DNA of 43,248 nt, taken from Bacteroidota bacterium (GTDB lineage: Bacteria > Bacteroidota > Bacteroidia > 2-12-FULL-35-15). Location of the stretch: assembly GCA_947466965.1 (NCBI GenBank), contig CANIFU010000020.1, positions 1 through 43,248 of the forward strand. Direction: 5' to 3'. The first letter of the stretch is position 1. Every line of letters starts with the position of its first letter. This document shows, one piece after another, positions 9,249 through 16,882 of the stretch. The notes below the pieces were generated by a model. It saw only the letters and a program-made list of their open reading frames with translations, was not told the DNA's origin and did no database searches. Both the position numbers and the translations under genes were made by a program.

Positions 9249-10598
9249 ATGGATATTCTTGAAAAAATTCTAGGCGAAACTAGTATGCAGCGCTATGCAT
9301 TAGTTAAACTCTTTTTAGCAAACCCAACGAAATCATATTCAAGAAAAGAGGTGCAAGGTTGCATGCTGAATGAACCATATTCAACCTATTTAACGAATGA
9401 AAATACAGATGAACATGTTTGGGAAGCAGCAGCGGTTCCAACCTCACTAATTGAGCGGTTGGACGAATTAGTTAAGCGCGGAATTATCGAAATAATAATG
9501 CGTGATAAAAAAGAAAAACGTTATAAATTAAATAGACTTGATACAGAAAATTCAACTTTAAATAATGTAAAACTAAATCAAAGAGATTTAAATGACCTGG
9601 AATCTATAGAAAAGGCGTTTAGCAAATACGAACTACCTTTTACTCTATCAATTAAGAGGTTAGTTGACTTAAATAATGAAATAAACGAAGGCCATAATAA
9701 TGGAATTAGTTATGCGCATATTGATTTTGAAACACCTTTTATTAATGATCCAACAATTTTGGAAGTTACAGATGACATATATTATGCAATTAAAAATTGT
9801 AATCCAATATTAAATTTAAAATATAGCGGTCATTATAATTCCAATAGAGAACCTTTAAAACATAATTTAAAAATCTTTCATCCTTATATAATAAAAGAGT
9901 CGCGTGGTCAGTGGTATGTTGTTGGAAAGTGCCCTGATGAAAGCACCTTCAGGAATGTTCCTATTAATAGAATCCAAAATAAAGAACTTGACGTAAATGA
10001 AGATGAAACTTTTATTCGCGAAACATTTGATGCTTCAACTTATTGGGATGGCTGTGTAAGTATAACTAAAATAGGGCAACCTGTAAATATATCATTCCAT
10101 TTAAAAAATGGCGAAATCTATAATAATGTGGATTATTTAAAAGCTACCCCTATTATAAAAAAAGGGCAAACCATAAAACCTCTAAATGCTGTATGGTATG
10201 AGGTGAAGCTCAAAAATATTTACATGGGCCCAGAACTCGTGCGTATCATCAGGTCGTTAGGATTAGAAAACATAAAAAATGTAAGCCCAAAATGGTTACA
10301 TGAGGATTTGTTTGAAACCGGTGAACGCAAGCAATTTATTTTCAGCGTTCAATTACCTGCCACTATTAACAGGAAAGCATTCGAAACTGAAATGATTTCT
10401 GAATTAAGATTAAACAAAGGGAACGACAATGCTTCCGCAAAATATTCTATAAAGGATATACCGAACAAAAAAGGTTGGCTAAAAGTTACATTAGATAACA
10501 TTTTGATTAATTCAATATTATCTACTTTCATCTTAAAAACCATTAAAAACATAGGGGGGAAAAACTATACTACCAAAATGAATACCGTCTTAAATTAA
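9249..10598 (+). CDS. WYL-domain transcriptional regulator
   Basis: 449 residues. Residues 1-95 look like a winged helix-turn-helix (KLFLANPTKSYSRKEVQ, then LIERLDELVKRGIIEIIMRDKKEKRYKL as recognition helix and wing). About 180-255 is a WYL domain: YYAIKNCNPILNLKY, HPYIIKESRGQWYVVGKC (W222-Y223, with V in place of L) and FRNVPINRI. After it comes a WCX-like extension to about 350 and an extra C-terminal part. WYL proteins are mostly ligand-responsive DNA-binding regulators, thought to sense nucleotides, and often sit beside defence or NAD/ADP-ribose-processing genes. The NADAR gene 109 bases downstream fits this. The ligand is unknown. Confidence 0.8.
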   Translation: MDILEKILGETSMQRYALVKLFLANPTKSYSRKEVQGCMLNEPYSTYLTNENTDEHVWEAAAVPTSLIERLDELVKRGIIEIIMRDKKEKRYKLNRLDTENSTLNNVKLNQRDLNDLESIEKAFSKYELPFTLSIKRLVDLNNEINEGHNNGISYAHIDFETPFINDPTILEVTDDIYYAIKNCNPILNLKYSGHYNSNREPLKHNLKIFHPYIIKESRGQWYVVGKCPDESTFRNVPINRIQNKELDVNEDETFIRETFDASTYWDGCVSITKIGQPVNISFHLKNGEIYNNVDYLKATPIIKKGQTIKPLNAVWYEVKLKNIYMGPELVRIIRSLGLENIKNVSPKWLHEDLFETGERKQFIFSVQLPATINRKAFETEMISELRLNKGNDNASAKYSIKDIPNKKGWLKVTLDNILINSILSTFILKTIKNIGGKNYTTKMNTVLN

Positions 10599-10641
10599 GA
10601 ACTTTATAAAGTTTTAGGAAATACAATTGGGTAGGTTATAA

Positions 10642-10670
10642 ATCATGTTTTGGATAAACCGAAACATGAT
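10642..10670 (+). promoter_or_regulatory. 12-bp inverted repeat (candidate operator) before the NADAR gene
   Basis: atcatgttttgg and ccgaaacatgat pair over 12 bp (one G-T) with a 5-base spacer. There is no T-run after it, so it is not a simple terminator. It overlaps the -33 region (TTTTG at 10648-10652) and ends just before a -7-like TAATCTTG, which is where a repressor would bind. Confidence 0.5.
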
Positions 10671-10674
10671 AGTG

Positions 10675-10682
10675 TAATCTTG
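10675..10682 (+). promoter_or_regulatory. -7-like element of the NADAR gene
   Basis: TAATCTTG differs at one base from TAnnTTTG and lies 26 bases before the ATG at 10708, 4 bases after the inverted repeat. Confidence 0.4.
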
Positions 10683-10707
10683 CATCTAAATCCTAAAACA
10701 TATAGCT

Positions 10708-11172
10708 ATGATAAAATTCACAAAAGTAAGTTTACCTTTCGGATGGTTATGCAATATGGCTCCATTTCCTGTTATGTATAATGAAAAAAAATGGTTAACA
10801 ATTGAAGCCCTTTTTCAGGCATTGAGATTTGAGGATGAAAAAATAATTGAAGAAATCAGGTTAGAAAAAAGTCCTATGGGTGCAAAAATGAAGGCGAAAA
10901 AACATAAATTATTATATGTTGTTGAGCCAATGTCAGAAAAAGATTTGGAAAATATGAGAATGTGCGTAAGATTAAAATTAGAGCAGCATCCAAGATTGGT
11001 TGGGCAGCTTTTAGCTACTAATGATCAATTAATTTGTGAAGATATTGGAAAAAGAAATGGAGAAAGACACAAGTTCTGGGGTGCAAAGGAGATAAATGGT
11101 GTGTGGGAAGGTAAAAATATGATGGGTGTAATTTGGATGGAATTGCGAACACAGTTAAGAAAACCAATTTAA
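10708..11172 (+). CDS. NADAR-family (YbiA-like) protein
   Basis: 154 residues, the normal size of the family. Diagnostic motifs are GWLCNMAPFP near the N-terminus, W-TIEALFQALRF, SPMGAKMKAKKH, MRMCVRLKLEQHP, a C-terminal FWGA and NMMGVIWMELR. NADAR proteins bind or hydrolyse N-glycosidic bonds of ADP-ribose-like compounds; characterised members cleave riboflavin-pathway intermediates, or remove ADP-ribose from guanine in DNA as partners of DarT-type toxins. No DarT-like gene is seen in this window, so the substrate is open. The upstream WYL regulator and the inverted repeat over its promoter suggest it is induced by a nucleotide-type signal. Confidence 0.85.
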   Translation: MIKFTKVSLPFGWLCNMAPFPVMYNEKKWLTIEALFQALRFEDEKIIEEIRLEKSPMGAKMKAKKHKLLYVVEPMSEKDLENMRMCVRLKLEQHPRLVGQLLATNDQLICEDIGKRNGERHKFWGAKEINGVWEGKNMMGVIWMELRTQLRKPI

Positions 11173-11270
11173 TGAATTAACAAATTATTAAAACAATCAT
11201 TGAAGCCATTTTTGGTCATATTCCGAATTTAACGAATATTTCCGTCGTATCCTTGTTTTAAAGAGTAAAT

Positions 11271-11296
11271 ACAATATAGTATTACAATATAGTATT
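11271..11296. repeat. Perfect 13-bp tandem repeat
   Basis: acaatatagtatt occurs twice in direct succession in the gap between the NADAR gene and the next secreted protein. Two copies are too few for more than a note; it may be part of a promoter. Confidence 0.6.
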
Positions 11297-11377
11297 ATTG
11301 AATAACATTAAGCAAGATATACTATGGCATCCCTTAAATTCGATGGCGAAACACTTGAAGAAGTTTTTATCTAGTAC

Positions 11378-11405
11378 CTAAATTTAAACATTATGAAAAA
11401 GTTAA
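11378..11405 (+). repeat. 28-bp leader/start repeat, copy 1
   Basis: The 15 bases before the ATG and the first 13 coding bases match copy 2 at 11905-11932 at 27 of 28 positions. The shared part includes aacattatgaaaaagtt. The coding sequences diverge after MKKL. Confidence 0.7.
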
Positions 11406-11842
11406 GCATTCTCGCCATCTTTTCAGTATTTGTAATTAGTGTAGCAAGTTCACAAACTAGAAAAAATTTCTATTCTGTAACTCTTGACACGATTCAGCAT
11501 ATTAATTGGCCACCGCATCAAACCATTGAGCAGGCACAACGTAATAATACTCTTGAATATCCATTTTACTGGACTGATCGGGTGGTTTGGGAATACGATT
11601 TAATTAATAAGACTGCAACATGGAAGGGTGGATCAAATACTCAAATTTACAAAATCTATAGTGCGGTCAACTATAATGGAGTTTTGACATTAACGGTAGG
11701 TGACTCGGTTCAAGTTGGATGGACTGTTCAAATTAAAAATCAGCCTGACGGCACTATTCTTTTTACATCTAAAAATGTTGAATTAGTAGATGGAAAGTCG
11801 GATGGATCTTTTTCAAAAAATGTAGTTGTTATTTCTAAATAA
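11393..11842 (+). CDS. Hypothetical exported protein
   Basis: 149 residues with a clear signal peptide (MKKLSILAIFSVFVISVASSQ). The mature part is short and beta-rich, with a Trp cluster (INWPPHQT, FYWTDRVVWEYD, TATWKG) and a repeated hydrophobic alternation ending SKNVVVISK. I recognise no family; lipocalin-like or immunoglobulin-like folds are possible but unsupported. Its leader and first codons are nearly identical to those of the next gene, 77 bases downstream. Confidence 0.65.
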   Translation: MKKLSILAIFSVFVISVASSQTRKNFYSVTLDTIQHINWPPHQTIEQAQRNNTLEYPFYWTDRVVWEYDLINKTATWKGGSNTQIYKIYSAVNYNGVLTLTVGDSVQVGWTVQIKNQPDGTILFTSKNVELVDGKSDGSFSKNVVVISK

Positions 11843-11904
11843 ACTACAAAACGGCAAAAATAAAAAAGAGGACAAATTTGTGTGTTATATCTATAACAAA
11901 CAAT

Positions 11905-11932
11905 CTAAATTTCAACATTATGAAAAAGTTAA
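11905..11932 (+). repeat. 28-bp leader/start repeat, copy 2
   Basis: Matches 11378-11405 at 27 of 28 positions, spanning the same position relative to the ATG of the second secreted protein. Confidence 0.7.
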
Positions 11933-12369
11933 TCTTCACCCTAATCGCAATCACAATCGTTTTAACTGCAATTGGACAATGTGAAACTAGAAAATATATT
12001 TCAATTGCTAAAAAAGTGTTTGATCATAAACTTTCTTCTTCTGATTTTTCAAATGAAATTCTTTTTCTAACAATAGACACAATAGATGCTTCGAACCCGA
12101 ACCAAAATTCAGAATATAGGGAGTATACTTCTTCAAAAAATATGATTGCTGAATTTTATTATACTTTTGATTTTCTAAAAAAAGAAGGAAGTTTCTTTAA
12201 TTATTATGAATTTATAAATTATTCATTATATCCTAGCCCTTTGCACCAAGGATTTTTGGTAAATACAAAAACTGATACTTATAAAATAGATATTTGGAAT
12301 AATAAAGAAAATATATTTAAAATAGACGGATTGACAATCCAAAAATTAGAGCAAAAAATAAAAAATTAA
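11920..12369 (+). CDS. Hypothetical exported protein
   Basis: 149 residues from the ATG at 11920, which places a signal peptide (MKKLIFTLIAITIVLTAIGQ) at the N-terminus; the longer frame from 11878 would put 14 non-hydrophobic residues before it and is rejected. The mature part begins CETRK and is rich in Tyr, Phe, Asn and Ser (EFYYTFDFLKKEGSFFNYYEF). No family recognised. The very low GC and the copied leader make it look like a recently acquired or shuffled gene. Confidence 0.6.
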   Translation: MKKLIFTLIAITIVLTAIGQCETRKYISIAKKVFDHKLSSSDFSNEILFLTIDTIDASNPNQNSEYREYTSSKNMIAEFYYTFDFLKKEGSFFNYYEFINYSLYPSPLHQGFLVNTKTDTYKIDIWNNKENIFKIDGLTIQKLEQKIKN

Positions 12370-12784
12370 GTTTATTGAAAAAGAACATTTTGAAAGACAA
12401 ATAATACCAACGGCTAAGTAATAATATGATTATTTAACTCTAATTGACGAGTTAAAAATATAGGTTTTTTTTACTATCTTTAAATATTAAATTAAAGACA
12501 AAAGCGCATAATGCTTGGGATTCGTAATCAATAAATTGGATATGTTTTAAAATAGATTACATTTACTAAATTCTAGCGCCGTTTAAAATAATAAAAGCAA
12601 AAAATAAGTGAACGAAGGAAAACGCATAAAATATAATTTTTTAGAATCAAATTTGAACCTTTCCCTACCTTCGACTAATTCCGATATTTACAAAACCAGT
12701 TTCGTAAATATCTCAAAAAGACCGATAATACGCAACTCGTTTCTAAAGGGAATTTGAAGCACTAATTATAAAAAAATAAACTAC
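12370..12784. other. 415-base gap with a strong palindrome
   Basis: No gene is recognisable. At 12683-12712 there is a 9-bp perfect inverted repeat (gatatttac / gtaaatatc) with a further AAAC/GTTT pairing inside, which would form a long hairpin. No T-run follows on either strand, so it is not a plain terminator. An operator, RNA element or mobile-element end are possible. Confidence 0.45.
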
Positions 12785-13183
12785 ATGGAAGAAAAACAAA
12801 GACTGTACGATTCATTTGCTCAAAATTCAAGTATTCAACATCAAGAAATGTTATGTGGTCCTAAGCCATCACAAAGTGGCGGAAACGAGTTGTATTATAT
12901 TGAAAATTATGCACAGACTACAATATTAGATATTGGATGTGGGACAGGACACCGAACATTTCCAGAATATATTAAGAAAAACATTAAGTATTTTGGTGTC
13001 GAGAAATTTGAGAATCTAATAAATGCAAGTAGATATAAATCTCATATTATTAAAGGTGACTTATGTTCGGAAGATTTTATTTCTATACTTGAGGATCAAA
13101 ATTTAATAGTTGAGATTGGTAATAGTTTTGATTTAACTGTTTTATTTGGAGGTGTTGTAAATAGTTTTATTTCTAATGATTAA
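12785..13183 (+). CDS. Class I SAM-dependent methyltransferase, N-terminal part (gene interrupted by a stop codon)
   Basis: 132 residues. SAM-binding motif I is ILDIGCGTGHRT (about 49-60), followed by the acidic post-I position FGVEKFE and the motif DLTVLFGGVVNSF. The fold is cut short: a class I methyltransferase needs about 200 or more residues. The frame continues without a shift beyond the TAA at 13181-13183 for another 95 codons with the missing C-terminal strands, so a single nonsense change (for example CAA to TAA) has probably inactivated the gene. Target (small molecule, protein or nucleic acid) unknown. The rest is listed at 13184-13471. Confidence 0.75.
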   Translation: MEEKQRLYDSFAQNSSIQHQEMLCGPKPSQSGGNELYYIENYAQTTILDIGCGTGHRTFPEYIKKNIKYFGVEKFENLINASRYKSHIIKGDLCSEDFISILEDQNLIVEIGNSFDLTVLFGGVVNSFISND

Positions 13184-13471
13184 AGAAATATTGCATGGAA
13201 GAATATCTCCTTATTACTTCGTAAAAGTAGGTATATACTATTTGATTCTTTAACGCATTTTAATTGGTATAAGAATGACTTAGAAGGAAAAGCTGTTGAA
13301 TTAGAAATACCAGTCGAAATACCCCCTCAGTACTTTTATTCAAAACGTGAACTTGAAAAAATATTTTCCGAAAACGGAATTAAATTAATAGAAACAAAAT
13401 CTGAGAATATACCTGGGAATATACCTGGTGGGTTTGAAAGAACTCATTTCTTAATTAGTAATGATAAATAA
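13184..13471 (+). pseudogene. C-terminal part of the same methyltransferase, in frame after the stop
   Basis: Read in the same frame as 12785-13183, this gives RNIAWKNISLLLRKSRYILFDSL, then VEIPPQYFYSKRELEKIFSENGIKLIE and GGFERTHFLISNDK, which fits the end of a class I methyltransferase (late beta strands and the substrate-binding region). It lacks its own likely start. Together both parts would make a protein of 228 residues. Confidence 0.75.
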
Positions 13472-13680
13472 AAAAAAATTAAATTTGAAATATCAGAAAA
13501 ATGAATTAGTTTTAAATTAACAAAAAACACTCCTTAGTGAAAAGTTCAAATTACTTTGACGACATACAATGGCTAATTGATGATGTCATGCTAAAAATGA
13601 ATTATACGGGAGTGGAGTTTTTTTTAATTAATTTAAATTAAACAATTCTAATTATTTAAATTGTAAAAAACACAAACCTT

Positions 13681-14502
13681 ATGATAAATGTTATTAAGCT
13701 AAAATATTATATAGAAAATTTTTATGGATATGGCAATTGGGATTCTCCTTACTATTTTATTGGCATGGAGGAAGGAGGTGGAAGTGACTATAATTTAGTA
13801 AATGAAAAAATTGAAAATTATTATTATTTCGGGGTTGATAGAGGTAATAATTTTTTCATAAAAGAAAAACTTATAGATAATTATGGCTTTCAAATATTTA
13901 TGATGCCCGAAGCATTAAGAGAAATACAATTTTTCAGATTAAATCCGTTGCCAAATTTACAAAGCACATGGAAGCCATCAATTAAAATGTTAATGACCTA
14001 TAATGATTTAACTGTAAATGACGATGAAATGAGACTATTTCAACGATTACACTTTGGGTCTAACCAAACACCTTATAAGCACGCTTTAATTGATCTATTG
14101 CCATTACCCAGCCCAGGTTTAAAAGATTGGAATTACAGACAATGGGTTGATAATGCTAATGGAATATTTTTAGATACAAGAGATAATTATAGAAATAACT
14201 ATATAGGATTAAGAATTAAGCATATTTGCAAAAAAATTAGTGACAATAAACCAAAATTAGTTGTGTTTTATGGTACTGGCTATATAAATTATTATAATCA
14301 AATAATAAATTGCATTAATAATAGTTTAAATTTTATAGATTTAGAAATAAATACTCCTAATGATACTGGTAGAGCAAAGTATTCAATTCAAAAGTGGGAT
14401 AATTCAAGTACTGTTTTTATTATTTGCAGTCATCCTACTTCTACAGGGTTAACAAATGAATTTTGGATTAATTTAATACAACAAATTGGAAACATAATGT
14501 AA
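13681..14502 (+). CDS. Possible uracil-DNA-glycosylase-fold protein (unassigned)
   Basis: 273 residues, no signal peptide. Three blocks recall the UDG superfamily: an N-terminal YYFIGMEEGGGSD where UDGs have the motif G-E-x-P-G, a central ALIDLLPLPSPG, then PKLVVFYGTG and VFIICSHPTSTGLTNEFW where UDGs have the strand ending in H-P-S. The order and spacing fit the fold, but overall similarity is low and substrate residues cannot be assigned. The gene follows the broken methyltransferase by about 200 bases and is not clearly in an operon. The alternative is an unrelated alpha/beta protein. Confidence 0.5.
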   Translation: MINVIKLKYYIENFYGYGNWDSPYYFIGMEEGGGSDYNLVNEKIENYYYFGVDRGNNFFIKEKLIDNYGFQIFMMPEALREIQFFRLNPLPNLQSTWKPSIKMLMTYNDLTVNDDEMRLFQRLHFGSNQTPYKHALIDLLPLPSPGLKDWNYRQWVDNANGIFLDTRDNYRNNYIGLRIKHICKKISDNKPKLVVFYGTGYINYYNQIINCINNSLNFIDLEINTPNDTGRAKYSIQKWDNSSTVFIICSHPTSTGLTNEFWINLIQQIGNIM

Positions 14503-14593
14503 TAAAAATATGATTTTGAAATTAATAATGCATAATACAATTATGAATCGACTCGGTTGCATTTAGTAAATTACAACAAATCATTATTATTTC

Positions 14594-15247
14594 CTATTTC
14601 ACCTCGATACCGCCCTTGTAATTTGTATTTTTTACGACCTTTCCATTAATGTCATATTCTATCCATTCTCCATTCTTCTTTCCATCAACATAACTACCTT
14701 GTAATTCTATATAGCCATTTGCCGAATAGAAAACCCAATCTCCACTTTTATTGCCATCTGCATAACTTCCTTTTCCAAACACTTTTCTATCGATACTTTC
14801 CAAAAATTCAATCCATTCTCCACTCTCCTTCCCATTACCAAATTCACCTTTTGATTCTATTTGTCCCTCAGCAAAGGCACTATATATAATCCATTCTCCT
14901 TCCTGTTTCCCATCGACATAACTACCTTTTTTACGCGGTATTGAAAGATCATCGTATAAAACCCACTCTCCATTCTTCACTCCATTGACATAAGTACATT
15001 TTGATTCCAGAAAGTTAAATGCATAATAGGTAATCCACTCGCCATTTTTTTTACGATTAACGTAATTACCTTCACTCGCGACATGTAATTCTTCAAATTG
15101 ATCAGGCAGTTCAAGGTATTCAATCTGATATCCATTTTTCTCGCCATTGACATATCTGCCTTTTGATTTTATTTGCCCGTTTTCATAATTTTCTCGGATC
15201 ATCCCTTTTTTAGAGAAATATTTTCCACTTGAGTCTTTCCAGTTCAT
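14594..15247 (-). CDS. MORN-repeat (YwqK-like) protein
   Basis: 217 residues made of about eight MORN-2 type repeats, each near 23 residues, with the signature G-x-Y-x-x-G-K-K-N-G-E-W (for example GSYVDGKKNGEWIEY, CTYVNGVKNGEWVLY, GSYADGNKSGDWVFY). No signal peptide and no catalytic domain. Proteins of this kind are annotated as YwqK family, sometimes as immunity or antitoxin proteins, because YwqK lies in a B. subtilis toxin locus; in general the repeats are protein- or lipid-binding scaffolds. It begins MNWKDSSGK, loosely like MDWKENIGK of the hypothetical protein at 8449-9039. No toxin gene is visible beside it. Confidence 0.8.
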   Translation of the reverse strand: MNWKDSSGKYFSKKGMIRENYENGQIKSKGRYVNGEKNGYQIEYLELPDQFEELHVASEGNYVNRKKNGEWITYYAFNFLESKCTYVNGVKNGEWVLYDDLSIPRKKGSYVDGKQEGEWIIYSAFAEGQIESKGEFGNGKESGEWIEFLESIDRKVFGKGSYADGNKSGDWVFYSANGYIELQGSYVDGKKNGEWIEYDINGKVVKNTNYKGGIEVK

Positions 15248-15290
15248 AGTTTTATTTTTTTAGTAAAAATTTAAATAATAAATTAGACTA

Positions 15291-15413
15291 TTAAAATTCA
15301 GTTACTTCTTGCATTCGAGGTTTAAATAAAGCGTGATAAACATTATCATCAATTCCCTTTTCAGAAATTATTTTTTCAACCCCCATGCCTATTTTATTAG
15401 TACAACCGCCGTG
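15291..15413 (-). pseudogene. Displaced 3' end of the gene at 15397-15732
   Basis: On the minus strand, a +1 shift (loss of one A) at the A8 tract 15414-15421 continues the frame for 40 more residues, from HGGCTNKIGMGVEKI to PRMQEVTEF and a TAA at 15291. Without the shift the upstream gene ends in the unlikely tail TRRLY. The tract could be a mutation, a sequencing error or programmed slippage. Confidence 0.55.
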
Positions 15414-15732
15414 TTTTTTTTAACTCGTTAATTATATTTAAACACAACAGACACTTTTCGTATGCTTCTAACTTTTCATAGATATAGATCGCATTCTCAA
15501 GACCGCTAATATATTTAGAGCGGCTTAGATTGATATTATACTCAATATTATTAAGTATAATGCTAATTATTTTGATTTCATGAATTGACGCGTCTTTATA
15601 TTTCGCACTTATTGCGTCTACTACGTTATCATAAATAGTAATTTGATGAAGATTAACAATTTCTTCAAGTGTAATATCGCCATAGAATTTAAATTCGTCT
15701 GACTTTTCCTTCGAATTTTCTTTTCTTTTCAT
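15397..15732 (-). CDS. Hypothetical protein, probably truncated by a frameshift
   Basis: 111 residues as read, starting with a charged tail MKRKENSKEKSDEF and then a helical domain (ITLEEIVNLHQ, IISIILNNIEYNINLSR, YISGLENAIYIYEKLEAYEKCLLCLNIINELKK). The last part resembles a tetratricopeptide-like helix pair. Family unknown. The final five residues come after a run of eight A and are likely out of frame; corrected, the protein would be about 147 residues. Confidence 0.6.
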   Translation of the reverse strand: MKRKENSKEKSDEFKFYGDITLEEIVNLHQITIYDNVVDAISAKYKDASIHEIKIISIILNNIEYNINLSRSKYISGLENAIYIYEKLEAYEKCLLCLNIINELKKTRRLY

Positions 15733-16402
15733 AATGGTAGGTTTTAGATTGTTAGTGAATTTGATTCAATTGTACCAGAAATAATTATTTCCATTAGTTC
15801 TGCTTTATTTTTGTGATTATGCTACTTGTTTAGAAATATGTACTCAAGAAAAATTATTTCCACAATTATTTTATAAAACCGGAATCACGTTGATTTTACT
15901 CTTCATCCTCTAATAAGTATGAAGACTCAAGACGTCAAAGAACGCGCACATTAATTTTTAGTCAATGTGTTGGTTTGAACTTTACAGCAAAGCATACGAT
16001 TCGTTTATGCATTGCAATTAAGCCATTCAATATTTATTGATTAGTGATAACTGAATAGATAATTAGGAAAAAAATCTTAATAGATAAATGATAAAAAGAA
16101 ACAAATATTCAATAGAAATTAAACACATTTCTCTTACTATAAGCTGATCATGACTTACAGATAAAAAATAAGAAATTATTATCTACTAATTTTATTGCAT
16201 GCGAAGTTAATATACAATGTTTCGGATTTTTCGTAGAACCGAAAAATAACTAATCAATGTTTTAATAAAATATTTTATAGGGAATTAAATATGAGGCAAA
16301 CATAAATAGTAAATTTCATTTTACCAAATCCTGGCAAAAATAATTTTCTAATCAGCTATTTTTTAAAAAAATGATGAGGCAAAATATAAATAACAAAAAA
16401 GG
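15733..16402. other. 670-base gap without a gene
   Basis: The longest non-coding stretch in the accessory region. Short frames in both directions encode nothing I can name. At its right end are two related segments about 24 bases long (16291-16313 and 16373-16396), both starting atgaggcaaa. Confidence 0.45.
16291..16396. repeat. Imperfect direct repeat, two copies 82 bp apart
   Basis: atgaggcaaacataaatag at 16291 and atgaggcaaaatataaata at 16373 agree at most positions. They lie just downstream of the 20-residue-repeat gene. Function unknown. Confidence 0.4.
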
Positions 16403-16882
16403 TTAATAGGTATATTTTACAGTATGCCAAATAGCAACAAGTTCTTCAATTGTTACATAACCATCAATTGTGAATAGAATATCGCTCGAATATGTTGAAT
16501 TGCCTTTATACACTTTTCCATCCAAAATTGTTGCAAGCACATCACTGCTATAATTGGATGTGCCCTTATAAATTTTCCCCTCCTTAATAGTCCATAAAAT
16601 GTCACTACTATAGGTGGAGTTCCCGGAAAACACCTTACCATCGGTAATTGTGTAAATCACATCGCTAGAATAAGTGCTCTGCAGTTTGTATAGTTTAGTA
16701 TCTTTTATGTTCAAAAGGATCTCTGAAGAGTAAGTTGACGTTTTTTTATACACTTTTCCTTCTTTTAAATTGCAAATTATGTCGCTGCTATACGTTGATG
16801 TTCCTTTATATACTTTCGTTTGCGCTACCATTATAGTAACACAGGAAAGAATAAATATTCCTATAAATCCTATTTTTTTCAT
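16403..16882 (-). CDS. Secreted protein of six tandem 20-residue repeats
   Basis: 159 residues: a signal peptide (MKKIGFIGIFILSCVTIMVAQ), then six consecutive repeats of exactly 20 residues with the pattern K-V-Y-K-G-x-S-T-Y-S-S-D-I-L-x-T-I-x-x-G, then a 17-residue cap ending HTVKYTY. The regular Tyr/Ser/hydrophobic alternation suggests a beta-solenoid or beta-sheet stack; there is no enzymatic motif. Its ATG overlaps the stop of the gene upstream (ATGA), so the two are translationally coupled. The role may be structural or adhesive at the cell surface. It lacks a T9SS domain. Confidence 0.75.
   Translation of the reverse strand: MKKIGFIGIFILSCVTIMVAQTKVYKGTSTYSSDIICNLKEGKVYKKTSTYSSEILLNIKDTKLYKLQSTYSSDVIYTITDGKVFSGNSTYSSDILWTIKEGKIYKGTSNYSSDVLATILDGKVYKGNSTYSSDILFTIDGYVTIEELVAIWHTVKYTY

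Noticed and set aside
11324-11374. 16-codon frame MASLKFDGETLEEVFI before the secreted proteins
   Set aside because: It slightly recalls the start of Hcp/TssD tube proteins, but it is too short to support, and no other type VI secretion gene is present.
11878-11919. Longer start for the second secreted protein
   Set aside because: It would bury the signal peptide behind 14 polar residues, and the shared leader repeat shows that the ATG at 11920 is the real one.
13537-13641. GTG-started 34-codon frame flanked by imperfect inverted repeats
   Set aside because: The peptide (SSNYFDDIQWLIDDVM) could be a gene remnant, but length and start codon are too weak, and the flanking repeats are AT-rich with several mismatches.
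14594-15247. Toxin-antitoxin pair for the YwqK/MORN protein
   Set aside because: No toxin domain is visible in either neighbour; the name comes from annotation habit.
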